In this document: positions 1 through 10,883 of the stretch, piece by piece
Layout: every line of letters begins with the position of its first letter
How positions within the stretch are numbered: position 1 is the stretch's first letter
NCBI GenBank assembly: GCA_001970955.1
Contig: MPUH01000355.1
Coordinates: 1 to 62,536, forward strand
Direction of reading: 5' to 3'
Length of the DNA stretch: 62,536 nt
Origin: Stentor coeruleus
Lineage: Eukaryota > Ciliophora > Heterotrichea > Heterotrichida > Stentoridae
The notes under the pieces: model-generated
What the model saw: the letters and a program-made list of their open reading frames with translations, nothing else
Databases searched by the model: none
Told to the model about the DNA's origin: nothing
Translations under genes and position numbers: made by a program

Positions 1-399
1 AATACTAATTTATTATATTAGTATTTTAGTAGTATTATTAGATTGTGAATATATGGATGATTAATTGAGATTATGGAGAAAATATGCTTAAGTTGTATGC
101 AGTTAAATAAAAATATTAATTTTTTATTTGGTTAAGATTGATACTTGATGGTAAAAAGGATGTTGATAGTATTTTAAAATGAGGCTGTAGGTTATTTTAG
201 TAGAGTAAGGCAAAATTTGTAATTTTTAGAAAAAGATAGGCTGGTTTATTATTTTTAGCATTTTATGCTCGGATTTTGATTGACGGTATTAGTTTAACTT
301 AAGAGGAATTGTGAAATCAAACTCTATTCTATGATAAAATCAAAGTATATTATAAAAAACACATCAAACTCATATTTAATCTCAATCTTATAAAAATAA
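1..399. other. AT-rich spacer, 5' flank of first gene
   Basis: I see no open coding frame or RNA gene here. The last 60 bases before position 400 are C-containing and G-poor on the plus strand, like the 5' flanks of other genes in this window. Confidence 0.5.
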
Positions 400-960
400 A
401 TGTCAGACGACTTAGATTCAATTGAAATTTCCCTATCATTTTTACAAAAAGCTCAAGAAGAACTTTCTCAATCTAACCTTGAAGAAAACACTTTTTTCAA
501 AAACCTTGGAGACTCTTTACTAGATTCTAAATGCCAAAGCGGGTTCTCACCAGAAAAAAACACCCCACGTCAAATGCCGGGAAGTCAAAAAGAAATATCT
601 TTCGATATATCTTCAATGTCTCAAAAAACACCTATTCAACCAACAAAAACTAATGAATTTTTGCAAGCTGAAGACACAGTTCCAACAAGTAAATACCCAA
701 CAAAATCAAGTTACAATTTGGCTAACTTAACAATTTCAAATCGACTTTTTTGTAAAAATTGTGAAAGTGATACAGTTTCAATTGTAAACTATGAGACAAA
801 AAAAGACAATTGGCTTGGATCAATGCTTTCTATATTAAAAAATATAAAATGTTGTACTGAACCAAGGTCTGCAGAGTATGTTGTAGTTCATAGGTGTCGA
901 GAATGTTTAAATGTCCTTGCAAGAATCTACTCTGCCCAAAATCTTTCAGAAGCAAACTAA
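400..960 (+). CDS. LITAF-like zinc-ribbon protein
   Basis: This encodes 186 residues. The first ~110 are Ser/Gln/Asn-rich and probably disordered. The C-terminus has a split zinc ribbon: C118-x2-C121, about 40 residues that include a hydrophobic stretch and a Cys-Cys pair, then H164-x-C166-x2-C169 followed by N-V-L. This order (CxxC, membrane-dipping segment, HxCxxC) is that of LITAF/SIMPLE domains, which sit on the cytosolic face of endosomal and lysosomal membranes. The usual Pro after the last paired Cys is absent, so it is a divergent member. The ATG at 400 is the first in frame and follows an AT-rich leader. The family assignment is from motif spacing only; a generic zinc ribbon is the alternative. 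Confidence 0.65.
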   Translation: MSDDLDSIEISLSFLQKAQEELSQSNLEENTFFKNLGDSLLDSKCQSGFSPEKNTPRQMPGSQKEISFDISSMSQKTPIQPTKTNEFLQAEDTVPTSKYPTKSSYNLANLTISNRLFCKNCESDTVSIVNYETKKDNWLGSMLSILKNIKCCTEPRSAEYVVVHRCRECLNVLARIYSAQNLSEAN

Positions 961-984
961 TGAATATTATTAATTTTTACCTAT

Positions 985-2800
985 AGCTGAAGGCCCTTCT
1001 TATTATACTCTTTGTTGAATGGAACCTGAGATGACATGAAATTAATTCTCTTGACCTATCTCTTGAAAAACTGATCAGTGGGCTTTATTGTCTACTAGTT
1101 TGCTTCTAAGCTTTTCAATCAGACTTAGTCTTTATTTTTCCTTTTTTCATACTTTTATCAACTAATGCTGGCAAAGATACCCTTCATTACTCACAAAGAG
1201 TTATTTCCCATCATTTTCATGTTTGTTGAAAGATTGAATCTCTTTATTTCAGATAATTTTCAAGTTCTTGTTGAGTGAAATACTAACGAACTCTTCTATA
1301 TTCATAAAACTAAGATACATTATTAAGCAATTGTTTTAGAGTTTAACTTTGATAGCTTTGGCACCGAAAAGATGACTCTCTAATCAACTCTGAGAAAGCC
1401 TACTTCTAAAAAAGGTTGGCCTAGTTTTCGTATAATCTTCCATAGCTACATCAATATTATCCCTTTTTCTAGTGTATAAATGTTAATCCCTCCCTGCTTC
1501 TGCAATATCCTATTCCTCAAAAGTGATATCTCTCAATCTTTATCAGTCAAGCACTTAAACATCCTATTAATAAACTTCTTTGTTATAAATACTTTCCTGA
1601 AAATCAAGCAAATACTTCGAAGCAAAATTCAAAAATCTATTCAAAGTTATATCAAGTTCAGAAATTTGATTTTTAGCCTCTCTTATTTCCCTAAATACGT
1701 CCGAATCAATACTACTTATAATAACTTCTGCTTTATTGTACTCAGCTTTACCATTCCATTACCAATTTTCAGTTGATTCTAACTTAGATTCGTCTCTAAG
1801 TTTTTAATTTTATCCCTAAGTTTCCTCATTTCCTCTGATTGCTTAGTGATTCAAAGCATAAAGTAATTATTTTTCTTACGCATAAGCTTATAAAATCTAA
1901 AAAACGTTATTTGTCGCCTTCAATTTTCTGATAAAGCTCAATAAGTTTCTTTATCAAATACTTAGATATAGATTCTATGTTGGAACTATCAAGGACTTTT
2001 ATTTTGCCTATTTTCTGATATTTCAGATTTTAAGATGCTTAATAAATTATTTATACTTTATTGATAACAGCAAATTCTTCTTTATATTTTTGATATAACT
2101 CTCGGAGCTTTATCAATTCATGGTAATCTTGTTTCTTGCATGAAGCCATATCTTCTAAAGTTGACTCAGTACAGCTTTCTTTATGGCTTATTTTTATCCT
2201 TCTCTTCCCATAAGTTGGGCTCTAAACTTATCTGAAATTTGTAATTTGTTATTTGATAAGACCCCTCGCCTATAGTTTTTTTATTAATAAACACAAGATT
2301 TAACTTATACTTGAAAGAAAATGCCTCTATGAATTTTGATAAAATTTTATGATATAGGAAGCGGTAATATTTTAATCTGCTTTTTTTTTATGCGTAATTG
2401 TTTTGTTAATAAGGTATTGATATTGTCACTGATAGTTTATATAGAGTTAGAGGCTTTCAGATTTTTTTGGTTATAATTGAATTTCGATTGGAGATGTGAG
2501 TGCTATTATTAAGCATGATTAGATAAGGTTTATCATCAGCTAGTACTGCCCAGTTGTTTTTGATATATTAGTAAATCTCGCTGATAATTTATTTTTCAGT
2601 GTCTTCTCAGTAATTCCTAAAGTTTTCCTATTCAGGTCATGGCATACACTACACCCTATCAAATTTTCCACACTAAAAATTTAATTGTTGAATCTTTCAG
2701 CAAAGTCCAACTTTCTTGATTTTGATATTACGGATTGCTGAAGGACTGCCTTCTTTTCTTTAATCGTTATATCAAAAATATAAAAACGGCAAATAACATA
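985..2800 (-). pseudogene. Decayed coiled-coil protein gene
   Basis: The minus strand carries a chain of protein-like fragments broken by stops and frame changes. Reading downward in coordinate: about 2760-2600 has a CxxC-H motif (C-S-V-C-H-D) followed by basic residues; 2170-2054 includes LIKLRELYQKYKEEFAVINK, then TAA; 1999-1910 includes a Lys/Leu/Glu helix ending in TAA; about 1850-1560 holds two more helical runs; about 1310-990 is one frame with TGA, TAA and TAG stops. All three stop codons and several indels occur, so this is not simply an intron-containing gene or a reassigned code. The heptad-like composition suggests a coiled-coil protein with an N-terminal zinc-binding motif. The limits are approximate. 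Confidence 0.7.
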
Positions 2801-3413
2801 AAAAAATAGTTACGGCTATTAAAGTATTGACATACAAATATATACCCTTACTTATAACAAAAAAGTAAGATATGATAATTGTGTAAAAATCTAGCATTAA
2901 ACAGCATTATACTAAAAGTGGAAAAATTATCGTTATACATATCCGAAAAGTATTAAAAAAATTAGAGGTAATCAAAGACTAATATATGCTACAAATGCAA
3001 CTGCATGGCTTCACATAAAAATATTGATAAAATTTATAATTATTTCCCTTTTAAATAAATTAATTTACTTCAAAGTTCCAAAATTAAATGATAAAAGTAA
3101 CTTTTGCGTAGTTTTTTATAATTCTTAGCAACCCTTAAAATCTATTAACTATCTATAAAAATGCGGGTAATTTCATATAGTTTTTTTTTATGATAATTAT
3201 AGCATAGTAAAGCCCTATCTAAATTATTATACTAATATTTCAAATACAGAATTATAGCAAAATCAATATTATATATTAAATATATATACAGCATATTATC
3301 ATTGTTGTAAATCATAATAATAGTAAACTATATTATATTTAAGTATATTTATATAATATTCCTATATGTCAAATATTCTTTTTTTATTTATGGTGATAAT
3401 AAGTTTACTTTAG
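2801..3413. other. Very AT-rich spacer upstream of the Myb gene
   Basis: This is extremely A/T-rich, with T and TA runs. I found no coherent reading frame on either strand. It presumably contains the 5' regulatory region of the Myb gene; no specific promoter element is recognisable. Confidence 0.4.
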
Positions 3414-4802
3414 ATGTCACTAAAAGCATTCATGGACAAAGCTAAACCCTTTCCTATAACGAATGATGTTTGGATGGTTCCTTGTCTAATTTCCCCGAAC
3501 ACTCAGCATTACAAACCTGTATGCAAACCTTTAGATAGAGTTCAAAAAGCTAAATCATACAAGTGCAGAAAAGCTTGGACTGAAGATGAAGACACAGCCC
3601 TTAAAGACATTGTTTCAAAGCGAGGGCCAAAAAACTGGAGTTCTGTTTCAAAAGATTTGAATACCCGAGTCCACGACTGTATGCAGATAAGGTTAGGGAA
3701 GCAATGCAGAGAAAGGTGGTTCAATCACTTAGACCCAAGCCTGACAAAGGAAAAGTGGTCAGAAGAAGAAGATTCTTTTATAGTACAAAAACAGTCTACG
3801 CTAGGAAACAAGTGGTCAGAAATCGCTAAACTCATGCCTGGCCGTACAGAAAACCAAGTAAAAAACCGTTGGAAAAGCTTAATGAGAAGAGTAGAAAAAG
3901 AATGTCCTGCTGAAATACCCCAATCAGAATATGTGGTGAAAGTATTCAAAGCAAACAAAACATTAAGGGTTAACACGTTTAAATTACCAAAATTCTTTGA
4001 CCATAGACCAGTTATTAAGAATGAAGATAATCTACAGTGTAATCTAGAAGATTATGGTTTGAGTCCTTTGTTTATCGATATGAAAAGAAACGAAGATGGG
4101 GCATCATCCCCATTAAAAGATGAAGGTAGTTTACCTTTAAGACTTACTTCATTAGGTACAGACCCTGAAATTCAAACTTGTTCATCAATAGATTATCCTA
4201 ATATGGGCTTGTGGAAGTCTGGGGCCAAAATTGACCTTGACTTGTATTATTCTACCAAACACGACCCTGAAAAAAGTGACTTTGATTTGTGTATGTCTGG
4301 GCTTCTTGTAAGTCCAGAAGGTCATAGCAGTCCATATTGTTATGAATACGATTATTATGGCCAGCGGACAAACATCCAAAAGTTTGAAAATGACAACTAC
4401 CTCGATCCAAAAAAATGTGAAAAACCATTTTTGCCTCATGCATTTGATATTGACCCTTTAAAAGGTGTTCAAGACCAAGGAATTTTTGATAAACACCCTT
4501 TGTCAAGCCTTTATGATGGAGATGATTTTATTATTTCATCTTCGAAAGGATTTGATTCAAAAAGTGATAAAAACCCTTCGTGTGGGCTTTTTGATGGGGA
4601 TGTGATAACTAGCTTAGATGCTAAAAATTATATGAATCAGGATTGTTATGGAAAAGCTAATCTTAAAGGGAATTTTGATAATGCAAATCTAGATAGAGAG
4701 AAAAAATCTGAGCTTAGAAATAAAAAACAGTTTGAGGATAAGAAAGAGAGGAAAAGTGAAGGATTTGTTAGGCTTAGAAGGCTGAGTGCAAAAAAATGCT
4801 AA
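3414..4802 (+). CDS. R2R3 Myb-family DNA-binding protein
   Basis: This encodes 462 residues. Two Myb/SANT repeats lie at about residues 52-110 (K-A-W-T-E-D-E-D ... R-E-R-W-F-N-H-L) and 112-160 (K-W-S-E-E-E-D ... K-N-R-W-K-S-L), with the typical spaced tryptophans. The GRTENQVKNRW recognition helix of R3 is well kept. R2 carries an extra loop of about 10 residues (around V-H-D-C-M-Q) before its recognition helix, which is unusual. The remaining 300 residues are acidic, Ser/Asp-rich and without recognised domains; a Lys/Arg-rich C-terminus could act as a nuclear signal. It is probably a nuclear transcription factor of the c-Myb/plant R2R3 type. No intron is needed. Confidence 0.9.
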   Translation: MSLKAFMDKAKPFPITNDVWMVPCLISPNTQHYKPVCKPLDRVQKAKSYKCRKAWTEDEDTALKDIVSKRGPKNWSSVSKDLNTRVHDCMQIRLGKQCRERWFNHLDPSLTKEKWSEEEDSFIVQKQSTLGNKWSEIAKLMPGRTENQVKNRWKSLMRRVEKECPAEIPQSEYVVKVFKANKTLRVNTFKLPKFFDHRPVIKNEDNLQCNLEDYGLSPLFIDMKRNEDGASSPLKDEGSLPLRLTSLGTDPEIQTCSSIDYPNMGLWKSGAKIDLDLYYSTKHDPEKSDFDLCMSGLLVSPEGHSSPYCYEYDYYGQRTNIQKFENDNYLDPKKCEKPFLPHAFDIDPLKGVQDQGIFDKHPLSSLYDGDDFIISSSKGFDSKSDKNPSCGLFDGDVITSLDAKNYMNQDCYGKANLKGNFDNANLDREKKSELRNKKQFEDKKERKSEGFVRLRRLSAKKC

Positions 4803-5299
4803 GTTTTTGTAGTAAATAAAACATGAAAGTAATTATGAAGAATTTGGTGAGTTTTTATTAGTGAGATTGCGTTTTTAGATGTTTATTTTTGGAGAGTGTA
4901 GATGATTTTGATAGTAGGTTTGAGTATATTGATAATAATAGTTTTTGATTTGTTTTTGAATATGCCATAAGGGGTTTTTTGCAGTTTAAGATTATAAAAA
5001 GGGTTTTTTGTATTGATTATTTGAAGGAGTAAGTTGAGAGATGTGAAGTTTTATAGAGATTTGGCTATTTTTTAAGTTGGCAGGGCTTTGTTTTTTTAGT
5101 AATCAGGATAAGGAATAAATATCGATTTGTATCTTTTTAACGAAATTCTTTACAGAAATATATTTTCCTTTATCTTTGATCTGCTGATTATTTAGTAGGA
5201 TTTTGTATTGAATATGCTTTGAAAAGTTTATTCCATTTCTTATTTCAATTATTATAGAAATGCTTAACTAAAATTGTAATATGGAAGCAAATAGTTTGT
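4803..5299. other. Spacer, G-rich on the plus strand
   Basis: This is the 3' flank of the Myb gene. The plus strand is G-rich and C-poor for about 300 bases, then AT-rich. No gene was seen. Confidence 0.4.
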
Positions 5300-6340
5300 A
5301 TAGAAAAATTTATAATGTATCTGCTTAATGCTATTAAATTTACCTTTTAAGAAATCATGGAAATAAAATATTTATATAAAATCTTGAAAGACTTGCTTTA
5401 ATTTTAGAAAATTCATATCTCTGCACTTCTTCAAAAATATCATAATAATCACCTATTAAAGGGATATAAAATTTTAATCCGTATTGCAAGGCCGAACATA
5501 ACCAAAATACAACAAAAAATGAAATATTTCCAAGTATTCTCTTATTTTACTCTGCTATTAATCTAATAACAAAAACTATTCTATTAAAATCATTATATAA
5601 AAATATCATATCGTAGCAATTCATAGATCTTACTGAATCCTTTTATAATATCTATTTTTTGCATATGCTTTACTTACTTTGTTATAATTTATATTAAAAA
5701 GATATATTTTCCCTTTTGTGTTTTTATGTCTTTATCTCCCTAAGTATATTTTTTCATCTTCATAAGAATCTTGCTTTTTTTATAAGACTAATAAATTTCC
5801 AATATAAATTATAGCTTTCTAGAATCATTTTTAATAGGCTATCGAACTGATTTAGCATTTGAATCTCATAAAATCGCTTTAATACTCAGGGTCTTTAATA
5901 TCTAAATGCTTAATCAGTTTATTAATCATCAAAAATAATATTTTGCTTAAAAAACATCATGAAATCGCTTGCAATTGCTCACTTAATTTTTCAAAACAGT
6001 AATTATGAAGGATTTATCTAGAAGAAAAGCATTTAATATACTGGCAAACAAGAACTATGCATAAAAATTCACAGATAAAAGTTTGCTTGCTTATAAACTT
6101 AAAGTATAGGTAAACTCAATAAAAGGTGGTGATATTCTTATTTTTAGGGATAACAATTGGCATATTTTATGTAAAAGTGAGAATATAAGATTTCAAGTTC
6201 TAAATAATGAGATTATACTTTGGTAGAATACAGGGTCATTAGGTTTATGAGTTTTTTAAGCAGGTTATTAATAATAAAGTCTTTCTGATTTAATTCAATA
6301 TCAAAATTTCAGCATTTATCTTTCACAACCTATCCTCGAA
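5300..6340 (-). pseudogene. Decayed large-protein gene fragment
   Basis: The minus strand holds consecutive protein-like pieces separated by stops and frameshifts. From high to low coordinate they include a piece with E-L-N-Q-K-D-F and L-E-L-E-I-L-Y-S-H-F (about 6310-6130), K-L-S-E-Q-L-Q-A-I-S, N-K-L-I-K-H-L-D-I-K-D-P-E-Y, NQFDSLLKMILESYNLYWKF (about 5855-5795), and YIPLIGDYYDIFEEVQRYEF (about 5480-5420). The helix-rich, Tyr/Leu-rich composition is unlike random AT-rich DNA. The 5' end may have been lost where the intact HPt gene (6500-7063) now stands. The family is not recognised with confidence. Confidence 0.6.
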
Positions 6341-6499
6341 ATTTCCCTACTTAAAATTCTCTATCTAAAAAATTGTTCTATTTCCACAACAGCTTTATTC
6401 TAAAATTTATATTAATACTAGAAAAAATGATTTAGAATAGCTCAGAAAAATTAATGTTCTATCATCATGCAATTATTAGTTGAACTTAATAAATCTTTA

Positions 6500-7063
6500 T
6501 TAAACTATAACACATCTCCACTGTTTATTTAATTCTTCATAGGCATCAATTTCATCATCATCATCATAAACATGTGCACTCTCTATAATCGTGACTCTTG
6601 GAACAGGAGGGACAAGTTTTTTTATAGTCAAAGTTGGCAGCTCTTCTTTAAGATCATCAGTTAATGGGCTTTCTATCTTGTAATCGCTTTTTGTTCTAGA
6701 CGGTACAACAATTTCTACTGGATTAAAATAGTGTCTTAAGTATCTGTAAAGCCCATCCAAATGCTGAACCAATTGATTTGTGGAATCAGTGATTTTTTCT
6801 TCTGAAATTGAACTTTCAGCACATATTAATTGAAGATTTTCCGATAGCTTTCTACATGTTTGTGCACCTATGTAAGAACTTGTCCCTTTTAACGAATGTG
6901 CGCATCTCTTCAATTCGTTCCAGTCCTTCTTTTCAAAAGCAATCAAAACTGATTTCTTTGAGGCTTGAAGGTCTATTTCATAGAATCTTTTGAGGAAAAA
7001 TAAATGCTCATTTGCAAGAAATTTACGACCTTCCTCAAAATTGATAAACGTGTTTTCCTCCAT
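6500..7063 (-). CDS. Histidine phosphotransfer (HPt) domain protein
   Basis: This encodes 187 residues. The N-terminal 115 form an HPt four-helix domain with the signature A-H-S-L-K-G-T-S-S-Y-I-G-A, in which H56 is the expected phospho-acceptor. HPt proteins relay phosphate between hybrid histidine kinases and response regulators. The C-terminal 70 residues are acidic with Pro/Val-rich linkers. The last four residues are C-V-I-V, which fits a CaaX box, so the protein may be prenylated and membrane-tethered; this is inferred from the terminus only. No kinase or receiver gene is adjacent. The start at 7063 is the only ATG ahead of the domain. Confidence 0.9.
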   Translation of the reverse strand: MEENTFINFEEGRKFLANEHLFFLKRFYEIDLQASKKSVLIAFEKKDWNELKRCAHSLKGTSSYIGAQTCRKLSENLQLICAESSISEEKITDSTNQLVQHLDGLYRYLRHYFNPVEIVVPSRTKSDYKIESPLTDDLKEELPTLTIKKLVPPVPRVTIIESAHVYDDDDEIDAYEELNKQWRCVIV

Positions 7064-8049
7064 TTTATTTATTGGAAAGATACGTAAGCTTTTGGAAAAT
7101 TATTACTTAGTACTAAGAATTTAGATTTTAATATTGAGCAGACTAAGAATTTATATATTGGAAAATTCTGAGTATTTAGATATAGACAATCGCTTTGCTA
7201 GATGTAAAAAAAAATATCATATTTATACTGTTGGGATTTTTATTAGAGATAATGTGATGTTTTATTGATTATAGACTACAGTTAAAGCTGAATTATTATA
7301 TATTTAATTTACTTGATAGAAAGCTAAATCATGCTTATAAGTATTTGAATTATATGATCTTTAAGATCTTATTCAGAACATAGAAATGTTTAAAAGTCCA
7401 TTTATCGCCTGATACAATTTTTATATCGATTGGTATCTTTTTATGTTTCCTATAATTTAAATTATAGTTATTTATATTGCGTAAACTGGTCTCACTGGCA
7501 TGGGTTTATAAAATCAACACTTTCAAAAATTTTGAAATTAGTGATAAGATGTGGTAAATTGAATCTTTTTATTCATAAGTTTTCTAGGTCATAAAACAGT
7601 AAAATTATGTGTCTTATTTTTGATTTTATATGCTTAGAACTTTATAGAGTGTAAAATCATTTTTTTGAAAATATAAATATAGACTAATGCTTATATTGAA
7701 ATACTTTTGAAATAAAATAGTTTATAAATATTTCCTAAGTATATGAAGATTGTTGATTATTTTTTATTGACTGGTACGAATTTCTTTTCCAAATATCAAT
7801 ATTCAAACCTTAAATACACCATTGCCTATAAAATTATAATTTTAGTGTTTATTGATTATAACACCTCTCTATTTGTATGCAAATTAAACTACAGAGTAAT
7901 TTTCATTTTTGGATAACTGCATAAATGCTTATTATTTTTGATTTTTTTTTTCATAATCTAAAATTATCCTTTATTTGATTTATATTTTTGCTAATTTGAA
8001 TGTAAACCCTTTTAAACATTCATTTGATTTAAGCATTTAGAACCGCATT
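7064..8049. other. AT-rich spacer
   Basis: This is long AT-rich DNA. Short open stretches exist (for instance around 7480-7590 on the plus strand), but none is convincing as coding. No RNA gene was recognised. Confidence 0.35.
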
Positions 8050-8790
8050 TTGTCTTAAATTAAACTAATTTTATTAAGGGAATCACATGTACAATAATAA
8101 AATTAAGCTGAGAAAGTTAGTACTTAATTTAATCTTGCATTTGAAATTTAGTATACACTATTAAAAAACACTGTTAATAATGGTAGTTTTCAGACCTAAA
8201 TAACTTAACTGTAATTATTTTACCCATGAAACAAACAGAATTCCAAATAGCCTCAATCATACTTCTTGTCCTAAAATCCAAATTTACTTTATTCGTTATA
8301 TATGTGAAAATAAGTTCCAAAAAAAAAATTAGCTTAAACTATTATTCTAAGTCAAGCCTATGAATATACCTATTAATCATTTATTAGAAATTAGGCTTAT
8401 TGACTCCACTAGTATCGCTTATGAGCTTTGAATCTAAGTAAAGAAGGAATTCCAGTTTGTATGAAGCCTGATGATGAGATTGTATTATACTAAGATATCT
8501 AAAGAAAATTAAAATGGATAAACAAGGGACCAAACTAGAGTCAGCAATTAAAAAATTGAGGCCTCAAATCCTTTTCATCAATTTTCATAGCTATATTTCT
8601 AAAAGTTGAGCTTACAAGAGTACAGGGTCNGCTATATTTCTAAAAGTTGAGCTTACAAGAGTACAGGGTCATACCAAACTAGGAATATCAGTAATGCTAA
8701 GTCTTTTTCCACTGAATAATTCACAAAAGTGATTCTGGGATTTAGCAGTTATCTGAAGCTCCTGCTGTTTTTTTTGGGAGGCATTTTATT
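8050..8790 (-). pseudogene. Probable decayed gene, strand uncertain
   Basis: On the minus strand an ATG near 8788 begins M-P-P-K-K, followed after a run of eight A by the frame Q-Q-E-L-Q-I-T-A-K-S and then C-E-L-F-S-G-K-R-L-S-I-T-D-I-P. Further down, near 8245, a piece starts M-I-E-A-I-W-N-S-V-C-F. Stops and shifts break the frame throughout. The plus strand is also partly open here (K-E-G-I-P-V-C-M-K-P-D-D-E-I near 8450), so the strand is not certain. The G-rich plus strand just above 8790 fits a minus-strand 5' flank. The region also contains an N junction at 8630. Confidence 0.35.
8590..8670. repeat. 40-bp direct copies around an N (contig-end overlap)
   Basis: Positions 8590-8629 and 8631-8670 are the same 40 bases, separated by a single N at 8630. 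This is best explained as two contig ends that overlap but were joined without merging. Confidence 0.85.
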
Positions 8791-9497
8791 ATCTTTGAGC
8801 AGGATTGATTTTGATTTAAATTGATGCTTTTTTGTTTGGAATTACTGAATTGACTATTTTTTTTTGAAGAGTGGCTTATGTTTTGTTTTATGTCAGATGA
8901 TTATATTGTAAAGTTTATAGAAATTTGAGTTTTTGAGGTAGTAACATTAAAAAATTTTGGTATTAAATGATGCTTATATTGAAAAAAATTGATAAATAAG
9001 TAAAATAATGGATAAATTTTGCTTTGGAAAACTAGTTTTTTATTGTAAGCTTTAAGCATTTAGAATTAACTTTCAGTCATTTTACACTCAAGAATACTGA
9101 ATATTTAGTGCATAATAATTTAGAAGCTTTTAGCAGTATAAAGAATATTTTAATCTCAATATTCCATTTCTGCTATACCTAAATCTTACAATTTGCATTT
9201 ATTTTTACATCAAGTGTAGTGAATCCTCATCAAAAATCTTCAAACAACATACCCGATTTTTCTCATATAAAAAAATCATTTCCAACTCTCCCAACATCTT
9301 ATCAAAATTCACAATAAATAAAAAATAAACAATATACTAAATGATATTTTGTATTTTTCTATACACAAATTTAGAGTTTTTCATACACTGCACTCCTTCA
9401 TCCTAAAAACTCATTCCAAACTTTTCCACCAGTATGCTATTTTATATTGGAATTCTAGTATAAATCAAACAATATACAATTTAAAAATAAACATAAA
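8791..9497. other. AT-rich spacer upstream of CK1 gene
   Basis: The first ~150 bases are G-rich on the plus strand. From about 9220 the plus strand becomes C-rich and G-poor as it approaches the CK1 start. No gene was seen. Confidence 0.4.
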
Positions 9498-10722
9498 ATG
9501 TCATTAAAAGACACTTTAATAGCAGGCAAATTCAGAGTTAACAAAAAGATAGGTGAAGGATCGTTTGGGCAAATTTACGAAGGTATAAACATCCATACAA
9601 ACGATGAACTAGCTCTAAAATTTGAACCTGCACAAACCAAGCACCCTCAACTCATATACGAAAGTAAGCTTCTCAAACTAATAGAAGGAGGTCTTGGAAT
9701 CCCTGAGGTTCAATGGTCAGGTACTGAAAATAACTATAACATCATGATTTTAGATTTACTTGGCCCAAGCTTAGAAGACTTGTTTACATTTTGCAGTCGT
9801 CAATTTTCTCTNCCAATGGTCAGGTACTGAAAATAACTATAACATCATGGTTTTAGATTTACTTGGCCCAAGCTTAGAAGACTTGTTTACATTTTGCAGT
9901 CGTCAATTTTCTCTAAAAACCGTGCTTATGTTAATCGATCAAATCCTCTGTCGTATTGAATATGTTCATTCTAAGAACTTCCTTCATCGAGATATAAAAC
10001 CAGATAATTTTCTTATCGGTTATGGAAAAAGGTGTACGATAATATACGTTATTGACTTTGGACTAGCTAAAAAGTACAGGGATTCTAAAGGTAAACATAT
10101 ACCAAAAAGAGAAGGGAAAAGTTTGACTGGCACAGCAAGATATGCTTCTATTAATGCTCATTTAGGTAATGAACAAGGTCGACGTGACGATTTAGAAGCT
10201 ATTGGATATGTTTTAATGTACTTTTTAAGAGGGAGTTTACCGTGGCAAGGGATAAATACCAAGACTCGAGAAGAAAAATATAGACTGATATCGACAAGAA
10301 AGCAAAACACTAAACCTGAAGAACTCTGCAAAGGCTTCCCAAGTGTATTTAGAGGATACTTTGAATATGTTAAAGGGCTAAGATTTCAAGATGAACCAGA
10401 TTATAAGAAACTTAGATATAAATTCAAAACACTTTTTGCTGAAGAAAATTTTGTTTATGATTATATTTTTGATTGGACAAGTTTAAATCATACAGCTACA
10501 CAGCATCAGAATAAAATACTTGAAGAAGTAAAAAGCGATGATGAGGAAGATGAAAATGAAGAAGATGTTGAAAATGAAGTTAATGCAGAAGAACAAGGTG
10601 AAGTAGGGAAAGGTGGACCTTTAAGTAGGAACTCTGCTAATGTAGGAGATGAAGACCCTGCAGTTAATCCAGATTCATCTCCAATTGAAAAACCTGATAA
10701 AAAGAAATGCATAGTGTTTTAG
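9498..10722 (+). CDS. Casein kinase 1 family Ser/Thr kinase (split by assembly duplication)
   Basis: Removing the 103-base repeat-plus-N at 9812-9914 leaves one frame of about 373 codons. It has the CK1 fold in order: glycine loop [10 protein letters not shown], catalytic loop [20 protein letters not shown], and the CK1 signature [17 protein letters not shown] in place of the usual APE segment. After the kinase domain comes an acidic tail (E/D/N-rich, about 70 residues). The protein ends K-K-K-C-I-V-F, a CaaX-type terminus whose Phe would favour geranylgeranylation, so the kinase is probably membrane-bound. As it stands the frame breaks at 9812; this is attributed to assembly, not to a real lesion. 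Confidence 0.92.
9711..9914. repeat. 101-bp direct copies around an N in the CK1 gene
   Basis: Positions 9711-9811 and 9814-9914 match except for scattered bases (for example ATCATGATT versus ATCATGGTT, Ile to Val). A single N sits at 9812. This looks like overlapping contig ends, possibly from two alleles. Confidence 0.9.
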
Positions 10723-10883
10723 TAAAGATAAAATTGTGATAGTTTTATAAGTTTTTAAAGACTTATTTTATAGATCGTTAATATTTTATACTAGAATTTA
10801 TAAGTAAAAACTGTATATAAAAATTTATGTTAATACAAAGTTTAGTATTGATTTGAGTAAGTTTTTTATAAATAAAATATTCT

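Noticed and set aside
1480..1776. 98-codon plus-strand ORF
   Set aside because: It is antisense to the much more protein-like decayed coiled-coil frames on the minus strand.
8590..8670. Short direct repeats around N as transposon target duplications or a repeat family
   Set aside because: All eight share the pattern of one N between overlapping copies of differing length and unrelated sequence, which fits contig-end overlap.
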